Positions 1 to 12,329 of a DNA stretch of 64,000 nt are shown here, piece after piece. The stretch is from Otatea glauca (Eukaryota; Streptophyta; Magnoliopsida; Poales; Poaceae), in NCBI GenBank assembly GCA_036346275.1, contig CM070723.1, forward strand, positions 27,720,176 through 27,784,175. The letters are read 5' to 3'. The stretch's first letter is position 1. Each line of letters opens with the position of its first letter. The notes under the pieces are model-generated. The model was not told the DNA's origin. It saw nothing but the letters and a program-made list of their open reading frames with translations, and ran no database searches. Both the position numbers and the translations under genes were made by a program.

Positions 1-1170
1 CTATACAAGAAAGACAAGGAGGAACTCTTGGAACAAAGTTCTTCAAAGAAGAAGAACATTGTTTTCAAGGCTAAGGCGGAGTCGAGTGATGAAGCGCTTA
101 ACAATGAAGAAGATGACTCCGAGGAGGAGATGGTTCTCCTTATGAGAAGAATGAGGAGATTCATAAAAAGGCGATCAAGCTCAAGCACCTCCCACAAGTT
201 CAAGAAGAGCCAACATGCAAGCTATAAGAGATATTCGAACATCCGTTGTGTGATGAGAAGGGTCATATTGCTTCTCATTGCCCAAATAATAAGGACAAGT
301 CCAAGCCATCAAAGAAGAAAGAGTTCAATGGCAAGAAGCTTCACAAGGATGGCAAGGGAGAGGCTCATATTGGAGAGTGGGATTCCGAAGAGGAGTATTC
401 GGATTCCGACTCCTCCGATGAGGACATTCCTTCTAACAAGAAGGGACTTGCCGGAGTTAATATCAAGCAGGCTACATCGCCTTTCATCACTCCTTTTTGT
501 CTCATGGCAAAAGGAGATCATAGATAAAATCAAGTGACGATGATGAGCCCTCCTATGATGAGCTTATAGATATGCTTGAGGACTTAAATAATTACCTTGG
601 TAAGGAGAAGTCCAAGCATGGCCTTGAGAAAGAAATATCTCTCTCAATGACTCTTATAATGAGCTAAAAGGTGCTCATGAGACTCCCCTTTTCAAGAATC
701 AACCTAAGTCTAAAATTGATGTCGGAGTTTCTTGTGATCTCATTGATGCTATGCCTAGAGAAAATAATTCTATTTGCAATACAATAAAAACTATCATAGC
801 AACTTCATGTGATGACTTTGCTTACCATGCCTTCTAGCTTAAGTTCCATTACTATTCATGATAGCAATAGTTTGTTTGTTGAGAATGTTGAGCTCAAGGA
901 GCAAGTAACCAAGCTAAGCAAGAGCTTGGATCGATGCTTCAAGGGTAAAGAAACTCTAGACAAAATCCTAAGAGATCAACAGTGCTCTTAACAAAGAAGG
1001 CCTTGGGTTTGTTCCTAAGAAGGGTAAGAAAGTGAGCCATAAGGCTCTAAGGTTTGTGAGGTCTAATGGGAAGCTTTGCTATAAGTGTCACAATGTGGGA
1101 TATATAGCAAATGATTGCCCATTAAGTAAAGCTCCTAAGAATAATTTTTATGATTCATGTTAAATTATTA
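1..1170 (+). pseudogene. copia-1 gag C-terminal half (broken)
   Basis: Gag remnant of the retrotransposon capsid/nucleocapsid protein. An acidic stretch (ESSDEALNNEEDDSEEEM) at about 85-130 is followed by a basic patch. A first CCHC-like knuckle (CDEKGHIASHC, about 249-281) has lost its first cysteine. A coiled-coil-like segment spans about 865-990. A second knuckle (CYKCHNVGYIANDC, about 1078-1119) has Tyr where His is expected. The pieces lie in different frames: the acidic part is in frame 1 and the first knuckle in frame 3, with several stops between. It cannot be translated as one protein. The upstream part of gag is outside the window. Confidence 0.7.
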
Positions 1171-1327
1171 GGAGATCTAGTAATGGTAGAGTAATTACTA
1201 AATTTTTTGGCACTCCTATACTTGGTGTCAAAAAGAATGCTATTTCGGTTCCCAAAACCTTGGTTAGTAACCTCCAAAGACCAAAACAAATTTGGGTACC
1301 TAAAAGGGTTTGATTTTTCTTTTGTAG

Positions 1328-1936
1328 GTGAACTACAAAACCGGTGGACAGCATTGGGTGTCAGATAGTGGTTTCACTCAACATATGACCGAAGACCGAA
1401 AAGTGTTCACTACATTTGAAATTAAGAGTGGTCAACATGACAAGATCACATTTGGTGACAATAGCAAGGGAAAGGTAATAGGATTAGGTAAAATTGATAG
1501 CTCTAACGACCTTTCCATTTCAAATGTTTCATTAGATGAAACTCTAAATTTTAACTTGCTATTTGTTGCTCAAATATGTGATCTTGATCTTAATTGCACA
1601 TTTTCTAGAGATGGTGTTGTAATCTCAAAAGAAAATGATAACTCTTTGGTTGTCAAAGGTTTTAGATTTGAAAATTTTTATTTAATTGATTTCAACTCAA
1701 ATGAGTCATGCCTTTAAACATGTTTAATTACTAAAACCTCTTTGGGTTGGTTGTGGCATAGAAGGCTATCTCATGTGGGGATGATTCAACTCAAAAAGCT
1801 TTTTAAATATGATCTAATTGTGGGCTTGAAATATGTGAATTTCAAGAAAAATAAATTGTGCAGTGCTTGCCAAGCCAATAAGCAGTTGCTAGTTCGCATC
1901 CTTCTAAGAGTATCATGTCCACATCTAGGCCATTAG
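1328..1936 (+). pseudogene. copia-1 protease and GAG-pre-integrase region
   Basis: The first open stretch (1328-1717) begins with WVSDSGFTQHMT, the aspartic-protease active-site region of Ty1/copia; the catalytic DSG is kept. A stop at about 1715-1717 separates it from the GAG-pre-integrase motif LWHRRLSHVGMIQLKKL (about 1750-1800) and its CSACQANK zinc-ligand segment (about 1860). In a live element these are one continuous polyprotein. Here they are separated by a stop, and a frame change follows before the integrase core. Confidence 0.75.
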
Positions 1937-2516
1937 AGCTCTTACATAGGGATTTGTTTCGCCCAATAACCTATAAGAGTATCAGGCGCAATTCTTATTG
2001 TTTAGTCATTGTAGATGATTACTCGAGATATACTTGGTTTTTCTTCTTAGATGATGAATCTGAAGCCTCTGATATTTTCAAAAGTTTTGCAAAAAGGGCT
2101 CAAAATGAGTTTGATTTCAAAATAAAGAAATTACATGGTGATAATGGTTCCGAGTTCAAAAATACAAAAATCGAAGATTATTGTGATGAACTTGGAATAA
2201 AGCACGAGCTTTCCGCTACCTACACTCAGGAGTAAAATGGAGTTGTAGAAAGGAAAAATCGAACATTGATCGAAATGGCAAAAACAATGCCTAATGAGTA
2301 TGGTACTTCCAATAATTTTTGGACAGAAACTATCAATACCGCTTGTTATGCCACAAACAGTCTTTATTTGCATCATCTTTTGAAAAAGACTTCCTATGAG
2401 CTTCTCATTGGAAGAAAACCGAACATCTCATATTTTCGCGTCTTTGGTTGCAAATGTTATATTTTGAAAAAGAGTGTTCGTCTTTCAAAATTTCAAAGCT
2501 AGTGTGATATTGGTTT
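1915..2516 (+). pseudogene. copia-1 integrase core, truncated by insertion
   Basis: Integrase catalytic domain. The D, D, E residues are all visible: Asp in HRDLF (about 1945), Asp in HGDNGSEF (about 2140) and Glu in VVERKN (about 2247). A TAA at 2233-2235 interrupts the frame between the second Asp and the Glu. The domain continues through FRVFGCKCYIL to about 2500 and stops at the edge of the LTR that begins at 2517. The continuation is at 29603. The active-site triad has outlived the reading frame. Confidence 0.8.
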
Positions 2517-4430
2517 TGTAACACCCCGACATCTCACGTGCCCTGAATGCCACAACATCATACTATTTTGCTAAGACTTAATCAATTTACACATAAATTT
2601 CAGCAAGACTTCTCTTTTAACCGCACGAAACAAACTATTCAATCACTAGAACAATCAACAAATGAACCTTAAACACCAACTAAAGGTTACTCGCAAGTAA
2701 TTACAATAGAAGGAAAAATAACAAACTAAACTTGATTGTCTCATGACATTAACATAAACCACAAACATAATTTAACATGGAAAAGCTTAATGCCATCACA
2801 TTGTTTAACAATAGTCGATTCATGGTCATAATTTTCATCTAACCTAACCCCAACCGTAACATACACATAACCAAATAACCTTTCACATAGAGAGTTTTAT
2901 TAAACATATTCCAAGGTTGGGAGAGTCTAAATTTAATCCAAAGATCTATTCATGATTAAGTACTAGAAAACATTGAAGGGTGGTAGATTATCATGTGAAG
3001 TGATTGTGCTACTTTCCCTTCCCATATGCTGCTGTCTCAGTGTACCTAAAAACAATTAATTAAACAAGCGTGAGTCCAAAACTCAGCAAAGTGCATAATA
3101 AAACAATAACATAACCAATTATCACATTTAAATCCAGCAAAGGTGAATCCACGACTCAACCAATACGTAAGAAACAATATCATGCCAGTTGTCATATTTA
3201 TCACATTAGCCATCATTGGATGAGTTCACGACTCATCCACATAACCATTTACAACAATCATCACATTAACCATCTTTCATCATTAGCAATGCTATGCAAT
3301 GCAAATATGCTTGTACGCTCATATGCACCTTTCATAGCTTATATCGGTATAGCTTGAGTGCACACCCGTCGATGTCACACTCTCATTCCCTTCGATCCCA
3401 GTGGAGGGGCCAACCGAAGTAGGTCTTACTCAAGAGCACTTAGGTCAAGTCATATACCTGTCTCACCAAACTGGCCTATGCACTCCGGATTAGTTATATG
3501 ACTCTTTTACTGACCTGGCTCATATGCACTTTTAATGATATGAATGCAAGTGATGCAACAATTTTCAATAACCAATCACCACGTACCAACAATTCGCAAG
3601 CAACCATCCACATCATGTACTCAATATTATCTCAAGATCACAAGCATAAATAATAACAATGATTAACATTAAACATACAAAACAGCAAAGTGATATTTAT
3701 CAATCTAAACAACAATTCATTCAACAAATAAGTTATCATTCTACCATGCACTTGCCTTTTTACCCACAAGAAACGGAATGACATGAGGTTGAACCCACAC
3801 CCAAAGACAATAATATACAACTTTTACAACATACAAACCCTATAGAAATGACCATAAATACCCCGAAACTTGATCTGAATTTCAGATCCAGTGCTTCTCA
3901 AAAACTGAACCTACACCAAACCCAAGCCGATGATCAAAACAATCCACAACCAGCTGGGAGACCACCCAAAACCCATTCTAATGCAGCACCAGCACCACCA
4001 AATTTGACATAGGGTTATACCTTCTCCTGAAGAATGATGGGATGACGACGTCGATGTTTCCCCTTGGATCGCAGCCCTATGATCTCCTCTTCCTTGACTT
4101 CCCCAAGGGCAGCAGCATCAACGACACACAAGGATGGCTGGCGGTTGGCCCGAGAAAGGAGGAAGGACCAGAGATGGAGCACAAGAGAGAAGGCAAGGTG
4201 CTGCACAGGGAAGGACCAGGGCGGCTGGTTGAGGGGAGGCAGGGGGCAGCTAGGGAATTGAGGGAGAGTGTGCGGTTGCTTGGAGGAAGGAGGAGTGGCT
4301 GCTGGGAATTGGAAAAGGTAGCGACCAGCTAGGGTTAGGAGGCATTGCCCCCCCCCCCACCTGGCCCAACAACAGCCCAAAACCAGACCAAAAACAGCCC
4401 CAACAAATCATGTCTTTCTGAGATATTACA
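2517..4430 (-). repeat. 3' LTR of the non-coding LTR element (1914 bp, internally deleted)
   Basis: Aligns by eye with 9739-12329 plus 29500-29602. Relative to that copy it lacks about 780 bp: the sequence jumps at about 3815, where the other copy carries 11030-11820. The breakpoints share AAG, so a microhomology deletion in this copy is more likely than an insertion in the other. Short open frames on both strands near 4015-4380 are not conserved in frame between the two LTRs and are not coding. A C-run lies near 4350. Confidence 0.88.
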
Positions 4431-4446
4431 TTCTTCCCCCTTAACA
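4431..4446 (-). other. Polypurine tract of the non-coding LTR element
   Basis: On the minus strand a purine run (AAGGGGGAAGAA) directly precedes the LTR's TGTAATATC. Such tracts prime plus-strand DNA synthesis. It fixes the orientation of the element. Confidence 0.8.
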
Positions 4447-5138
4447 GAATTCAACCCCGAATTCTCAACTCGCCCTCTACATGAAACATAAACTGAACCA
4501 GGAAACCAACCACTAACAAGTCTGACATGATAGCTCGGCATACTTCTCACGCATATGAGAGTCCAAATTCCCATGTCACTTCTCGCTCAGACTAAAGCGG
4601 CTGCAAAATTCTGACATATATCAAGATTCTAAACTTTAATGTTCACTTTGACCACCCTAGTAACCGCATTGCTCAGGACTCGATGGCAAGGTACCTAGGC
4701 TCAAAACCCAATGGCTCTAACAAATTCTCGCATTCAAAAAAACCCAGAAGAAATTACTCAACAAGGAAACGTGAAGCACAATGCGTACTCCATGCAAAGA
4801 TTCAGGAAGGATTCAGCGATAAGCCAACTTCCCTATTCGCCACACTAATGGAAACAGTCTAACATACCTCCGAATAAGCTTTCCTTTGGCACCAAAGCAT
4901 ATGATCCCTTTTTAACAGATTAAGCTTTTTAGGAGAACAAACTACCAAACTCTAACTCTAACTCCAATTCCCTCTTCAACTCAATCACGTAACTCAAACT
5001 TTCCATTCTGAACCTCTCTACCACGGCTTGTCGTACTCAAAATGACACAAACAATGTGACACACTTCACTCTAATAAACCTCTAAACCATTTCTCACCAA
5101 AACCAATATCATCCATTTGAAATACAAGGGTTCCAAAC
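4447..5138. other. Interior of the non-coding LTR element, no gene seen
   Basis: AC-rich on the plus strand. No open frame with recognisable domains on either strand. It ends at the solo LTR. Confidence 0.7.
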
Positions 5139-6510
5139 TGAAGAGGAACGCGGTATGCTACGCTAGCACAAAAAAAATCTATCGCATAACTAGAAAGCTA
5201 CTCGCAAGAAGGGGATCATAGATTAGATTACAAACTAGACGCGCAGTTGCAGAATCCTTCACGCGTCGATGTAGTGGATCGTCCTTGTCGTAGTCGTTGC
5301 GTCGATGGAGTGGATCGTCCTCGCCTCGCTGTGGATCGTCCTCCCACGCCGCAGTCGCAGTAGCGTCACCGCAGTAGTCCACACGTCCGGGGATGGAACG
5401 CTGTGCGTCGGTGTGCAAGCACCTAGTCGCTCGGTAGGGGCAGCGAGAGGAGGAGGCTAGGGTTTCAGGTGAAACACTTCTAAACCGTGGAAAGCACACC
5501 CTGCGGCCACCCTTCTCCACTCCTTATATAGCCACGAGATGAAACCCTAAACCAGGGCCCATAAGTGTGCTAAGCCCACGAGGACCATTAATTACGGATC
5601 CAATCCAAATTAATGCGTCCCAGCCCATTAAGTGTGTGACCCTACAGGTTCACGTACGTTTGGACATGGATTCGGAAAACTCCTTTTCAATCCAATAGTT
5701 GGTAGCGGCTCCTTCCAAAGCATGCCAACTCCCAAACATACTATGATCAAATCGGACAGAACCTATCAAAAGTACTCATGTAATAATCCCTTTGCCAAGT
5801 ATATGAAGATTGAACTCAAGGGCGAGAAGCGTGTCATCCTTTGATGATTCAATCCATCTCTCGTATCGTGATATATTAATAAGTTGTGATTGACTCCTCA
5901 ATCACGGTATGGCCATGAACTTCCTTAATCATATCACACGAGTGGCCTTGTCATATATCTCCGTTTCATTGGAGTGGCAAATTCCATCTTGACTGCCCAC
6001 TTCCCTCCGCACATTTCATAGTAAACATGAAAGCTACCTTTATAACTATCCGGTTAGGAAGTAGTGTTTGATAGCTCCAAGGAAAACTATTACACATGTA
6101 GGGAATATGACAATCTCAGGTCTAAGGATTATACATCTACTATGTATGAGATACACTGATGACACATAAGAATGTAACATTCTCGCAGTGTCCCATGGCA
6201 GGTCTATCTAACCCATGTTCTTCAACATGCGTCTACAATGTATAGATGATATCTCTATATCCCATGATCCATGAAACATGATCATCGATCACTACATGTG
6301 CTGATCTATTCATCGTTGTCCTATACGATGATATCCGATCAGAGATATTGATCAAATTACATCAACAAGTAAAGAGCTTCATAAGCAAGTCACATATTTG
6401 TTGATCAATACAATGATATACATTCATTGGACCAATAATCATATTATTATTCATAAACATAGTCATGTTACAATCATCAAAATGATTGCCTCAAGGGCAT
6501 AACACTAACA
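5139..6510 (-). mobile_element. Solo LTR of the copia-2 family, inverted
   Basis: Reverse-complement match over its whole length to the two copia-2 LTRs (12330-13702 and 28124-29494). It starts TGAAGAGGAACGCGG and ends CATAACACTAACA. It is flanked by a perfect 5-bp target duplication CAAAC (5134-5138 and 6511-6515). No internal sequence remains, so it is a solo LTR left by recombination between the two LTRs of a former full element. The minus-strand TATA box is at about 5523-5530. The open frames at 5179-5520 and 5632-5844 are simply LTR sequence. Confidence 0.93.
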
Positions 6511-6515
6511 CAAAC

Positions 6516-8406
6516 TTGTACCCCACAAACTTAAACACAGACTCTCATCTCTCCCAAAAGGTTGACCCTTTAACACAAGGACCATTACCATCGAAAGGAA
6601 TAACCCACGATGGCACAATTTATTTCTCCACCCTAAATTGATAATATAAATTCTACTCTATCTTCTTCTAGGCCTACCTAACACCAAGAGACAACTACCC
6701 AAGATAAATGTTCACAATAGAACATTTCACTTTATATTGACATAACATTTGCTTCCTCCCAAGAAGGTTTAGACTGAAACACACAAAAAAAACCTCCATT
6801 ACTCACCACTCTTTAACCTTTTACGATCAACACCTAGCCAAGTCTAGGACCTTAGGTCAATACCAACCCACACTCGGTTTCCCATTCTAAGAAGGTTTCA
6901 CCCCACATTCTTTCATTCAAAGAGCAAGGTCAAAGGGTACAATCCGTTAATGTAATCAACAAAAACCAACGATCATTTCCTTTTCTTTTCCCAAGCTAGC
7001 ACGCGAAGAAAATCTCGATTCTCTTTAAAAACATAAACCACTTTCATCACCTTAAAACCAATGTGCAAAACTTCACAAAGGGTAGAAACTCAATTTAATA
7101 GAGAAACACTGCATAAATCTTTTATAAATGTAACTCACTTTTATGAAAACAAATCATCTCACTTTTATCAAAGAAAATCATCTCTCTTTTACCAAAAACA
7201 ACTCATTTCTGAAAAAAGAAAGCTGATCATGGAATCGATCCACTTCCATCCAACCAACAATATTTTTCTAAAGAGAAAGGAAAACTCATTTTCCAGCAGA
7301 AAACCACTTCACCAGCCAAAGTTCACTTATGAAACAATCGTAAGAATCACCTTTAGAAACATTCACAAATACCACACACATTTTCATTAAATCTAACTCT
7401 AGTCGAACTAGAGATACACATATCTCCAAATCAAGAACTTTTAAAATTCTCCTTTAATCGACAATGCAACAGATAACTCATTTATTTTGTATGCTAAAGA
7501 GCGTAATTCAATCATACACCCTTTGAGGGTAGATTCAACAATCATAACTTAAGCTCAATATCTTAGCAAAGACAAATGAATAGCGTTATGCAACGAAATA
7601 AAGCTTTCAAAATCCACCAACATATTACTTCATGATTATTCATTTTTTTCATCCTCATTTTTGAGCCTCACAGTTAACCCCAAATTTGAAAAAAAATCAC
7701 ACTAATTTAGGGAAACTCTAATACACATAATAGGGAATACCTTAGCCAAAAGACATTCATCCAAAAGATCATACGAACCAACCAATCCATATACCATTAA
7801 AAGAAGGTTCACCTCAAATCCCACCATCTCTAGTAATTTATTATGCTTTCCATTAAATGTTTCAATACTCACAATTTGCACCTTGAGAAACCCCATCAGA
7901 ATTTAATATAATTTACATAACCAATTCTTCCTTTAAATTACCTTCTCCAACAAGTATAACAAAAACTTACAATCCTTATCATAAAACGTCAAACCAAGTT
8001 TGCCTCATCATGATCAACACGGACCAATAAATTACAAGAGGTTACATCAACATTATTATAAGTCGGTACTCCGTGATGAACCTTCAAATGTACAAATCCA
8101 TATTCTAAGTTTTATGATATCTCTTTTCAATGTCACCTGTAGTGTGATCCATACAACTTTCGTTCAATCCATAAGTCAACACAATATCGAAAGCTCATTC
8201 TACCAATAACTAACTCCAACAATTAAATATCATTCCACGAGACATATGTCATAAGTATGACTCTAAGACAGTCATTCACTATGAATAAAACCATACACCA
8301 TGACAATCATTGCAGTGATTCTTTGTACTTTTATTACAACCTTGTTTTAAGTCATTCTATCTATATACTATTCTAAATTGTCATTAGGCAACACAATCCA
8401 ACAACC
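6516..8406. other. Interior of the non-coding LTR element, no gene seen
   Basis: AT-rich DNA with strong strand asymmetry (C and A on the plus strand). The longest open stretch (about 7061-7390) is low in complexity and shows no gag, protease, RT or integrase motif in either direction. Confidence 0.7.
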
Positions 8407-8409
8407 TAA

Positions 8410-8639
8410 GGGCCTGTTTATTTTAGCTTTTGATTCTGGATTCTGGCCCCAAAAGCAGAATAAAAACAAACAGCCCGATTCTAGAATCCGATTCTCACAA
8501 TCCAGCCCACCCATATACACTAAAATCCACAATCCACTTCATATGTGCTTTTGGATTCTACCTTTTGGAGAATCAGCTTCTCTACAACCACAATTCAGAA
8601 TCAGCTTTTAGAGAATCGAAAGCAAAAACAAACAGGCCC
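8410..8639. mobile_element. Tourist-like MITE (230 bp)
   Basis: Starts GGGCCTGTTTATTTTAGC and ends with the inverted equivalent (...AAACAAACAGGCCC). It is flanked by TAA at 8407-8409 and 8640-8642. The 3-bp TAA duplication and GGGCCTGTTT terminus are typical of PIF/Harbinger-derived Tourist MITEs. The subterminal GATTCT...AGAATC sequences are also inverted. There is no coding capacity, so it would depend on a Harbinger transposase in trans. Confidence 0.88.
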
Positions 8640-8642
8640 TAA

Positions 8643-9720
8643 AACAAGTTTTGGTACTTTACACCATCACTTTGCAATAAAAGGTCATCAAGCAGAAACT
8701 TCTATACCTTCTCAATCACGATCTGTACTAGCATTAAGGGAAAATAATCTCATACTTCATTTATTTCAATAGTTCACAACCACTTACATAAGGCTCTTTT
8801 CAACATGCATGTTAAAGTCACCTACGAAAAAGTAAAAGGGTGTGTTGCCCTACATTCAAATCACAAGATGACAAGACCCAACTCTGACATGCAAAAGTTC
8901 TCCAAAACAAATCTCAAAATTTAAAACTTCCGCAAAGGAATATGGTTGCAAGTATAATTTTCATAAAAGAAAAAACCAAGCGATCAAATAATCCTTTTCT
9001 GGTAAAGTCATGAAACTTAAATCCACACCACTTAAGTCTTGCCCACAAACTTCAATAACTTCTTTTAAACAGAGAGAATGACAAACACAAGCACAATACA
9101 ATAATTTTCTTTGCAAGACCACAAAAGATAGCCAACAAAACCAATCACCAGTAACTATAGTAAGAACAACAATAACGACTCGTCAATAAACTCCTTCGTT
9201 CTTCAACCGTTAATGACACAACGTACACAACAACCTCGACAATTTCTCCTATCTATGAGCGTGATAAGCGAACCACTCTCCCTACGAGAGGTTCCTAAAC
9301 CTCTGGTGGTGGCTCTACCCGACCACACCCACAAACACAGCCCTTACCACGGCCCAAAAGAACATGACCAAAAACCTTCTACACCACTATTTCACATAAT
9401 CACAATTATTCAATCAACTCTTTTAATATTATAGCAATATGTGTCATCATAACATCACACATCATCATATTCAACATTTTTCATCAAAGCTCAAATAAAA
9501 TATTAAAGCATATTGCAATGATTACCCATTCCCTTCCTACTGTGTACCAGAGTGTGACAGGTTTTAAGTTAGTTAACCAAACTATATAAAATTTTAAGGT
9601 TATTGTTCTATGGCAAAATTTTAAGGAGTACATACCTAAGCCATGTTTCTAGTTTTCCATATTAAAATTTTTTGTTCACTCTAGATTAATTTTGGTAAGT
9701 TCAAACACCATGGACCTAAA
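8643..9720. other. Interior of the non-coding LTR element up to its primer site, no gene seen
   Basis: This is the leader side of the minus-strand element. A gag would be expected here in an autonomous member, but no CCHC knuckle or capsid-like frame is visible. Confidence 0.65.
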
Positions 9721-9738
9721 GCCCGCTCTAATACCAAC
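9721..9738 (-). other. Primer-binding site of the non-coding LTR element
   Basis: The minus strand reads GTTGGTATTAGAGCGGGC immediately after the LTR end ...GTGTTACA. This matches the initiator-Met tRNA primer site (TGGTATCAGAGC) with one change. It marks 9739 as the 5' LTR edge. Confidence 0.8.
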
Positions 9739-12329
9739 TGTAACACCCTGGCATCTCACGTGCCTTGAATGCCACAACATCATACTATTTTGCTAAGACT
9801 TAATCAATTTACACATAAATTTCAGCAGGACTTCTCTTTTAACCGCTCCAAATAAACTAATCAATCACTAGAACAATCGACAAATGAACCTTAAACACCA
9901 ACTAAAGGTTACTCACAAGTAATTACAATGGAAGGAATAATAACAAACTAAACTTGATTGTCTCATGACATTAACATAAACCACAAGCATAATTTAACAT
10001 GGCAAAGCCTAACGCCATCACATTGTTTAACAATAGTCTATCCATGGCCATAATTTTCATCTAACCTAACCCCAACCGTAACATACACATAACCAAATAA
10101 CCTTTCGCATAGACAGTTTTATTAAACATATTCCAAGGTTGGGAGTGTCTAAAATTAATCCAAAGATCTATTCAAGATTAAGTACTAGAGAACATTGAAG
10201 GGTGGTAAATTATCATGTGACGTGATTGTGCTACTTTCCCTTCCCATATGACGCTCTCTCAGTGTACCAAAAAACAATTCAATAAACAAGCGTGACTCCA
10301 AAACTCAGCAAAGTGCATAATAAAACAATAACATAACCAATTATCACATTTAAATCTAGCAAGGGTGAATCCACAACTCAACCAATACGTAAGAAACAAT
10401 ATCATGCTAGTTGTCACATTTATCACATTAGTCATCATTGGATGAATTCATGACTCATCCACATAACCATTTATCACAATCATAACATTAACCATCTTTC
10501 ATCATTAGCAATGCTATGCAATGTAAATATGCTTTTATGCTCATATGCACCTTTCATAGCTTATACCGGTATAGCTTGAGTGCACACCCATCGATGTCAC
10601 ACTCTCATTCCCTTCCATCCCAATGGAGGGGCCTACCGATGTAGGTCTTACTCAAGAGCACTCAGGTCAAGGCATATACCTTTCTCACCGACCTAGCCTA
10701 TGCACTCTGGATTAGTTATATAACTCTTTCACCAACCTGGCTCATATGCACTTTTAATGATATGAATGCAAGTGATGCAACACTTTTCAATAACCAATCA
10801 CCACATACCAACAATTCTCAAGTGACCATCCACATCATGTACTCAATATCATCATCTCAAGATCACAATTATAAATAATGACAATGATTAACATTAATAA
10901 TATAAAACAGCAATGTGATATTTATCAATATAAACAACAATTCATTCCACAACCAAATTATTATTCTACCATGCACTTGCTATTTTACCCACAAGAAACA
11001 GAGTGACGTGAGGTTGAATCCACTCCCGAAGTCACAACTCCTGCAATATATGTATGCATCCATCTCAAAATCATGCAGCAACAATTCATACATCAAATGT
11101 AATGACGTCGCCTCTACACACTACCCCAGTTCTAACCATCTCACTCACCGGACAGCTCACCCCTTTGTTGTCCCGACTGTCAAACGACCAAACTTTCTAA
11201 CCTAAGAGCACAAACAAAGGAAACCATGAACTTTATGAAAACTACCGAAGGTTACTCACTAAATTCTAGTTAATCAACTTCATCAATTGAACCAACTAGC
11301 TTTTTGTTTCCTGCCCAGAAAAACCATTCTGCTCCTTCACTAGACAGCAACCTTCATAAATTCATAACTAAATTTATACAACTCTAAATAAAGCAATCTA
11401 GGACATTTCTAAAAACTACAGAAAATTATCTAGCTTTCTCTAGTTATTGAAATAATTTAATTTGGCCACTAAACAGCCCTAAACTGCATAAAACCGAGAC
11501 AGAATACAACAGCAAACAGATTCTGCACAGTCGGCTTCCATAGGCCGTAACATTTAATCCACTGAACCAAATTTCGAGTTCTTGATCCCTAATGAAATTT
11601 AAGACAAAAAAACTATGTTTTTTGTAACATCCAATCCCTCTGGAACTGACCAAAAGAACTCCAAAAATCAATCTGAACATTAATTCCAGATCGGCCCAAA
11701 TTCTGAACTTCCAGCAATGATCCAATTCAGGACAGTACACTTCAACAGATCATAACTTGTAAACTGCTAAACCAAATTTCGTGTTCTTGTATTCTAATTA
11801 AACTTAAGACAATATTCTACAACCATTACACCATACAAACCCTCTGGAAATGACTCTAAATACCCCGAAACTCGATCTGAATTTCAGATCCAGTGCTGCT
11901 CGAAAACTGAACCTACACAAAACCCATCCCGATGACCAAAACAATCCTCAATCAGTAGGGAGACCACCCAAAACCCATTCTAATGCAGCATCGGCACCAC
12001 CAAATTTTACCTATGGTTATACCTTCTCCCGAAGAATCGATGGGATGACGACGTCGACTTTTCCCCTTGGATCGCAGCCCTAGGATCTCCTCTTCCTTGA
12101 ATTCCCCAAGCGCAGCAGCAACAACAGCACACAAGGATGGCTAGCGGCTGCCCCGAGGAAGGAGGAAGGGCTAGGGATGGCACACAGGAGGGAAGGCAAG
12201 GTGCTGCACAGGGGAAGGATTGGGGTGGCTGGGTGAGGGGAGGTAGGGGCAGCAAGGGAATTGAGGGAGAGGGTGCAGCTGCTTGGAGGAAGGAGTGGCT
12301 GCCGGGAATTGGAAAAGGTAGGGGGCAGC
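9739..12329 (-). repeat. 5' LTR of the non-coding LTR element, main part
   Basis: Holds the full-length LTR except its last about 100 bp, which copia-2 displaced to 29500-29602. Intact length would be about 2.69 kb. It contains 11030-11820, absent from the other LTR. The final bases GCAGC (12325-12329) are the copia-2 target duplication. Open frames near 12007-12354 are not frame-conserved with the other LTR. Confidence 0.88.

Noticed and set aside
4015..4380. Minus-strand frame in the LTR and its counterpart at 12007-12354
   Set aside because: The frame is not conserved between the two LTR copies, and both copies carry stops or shifts. It is LTR sequence.
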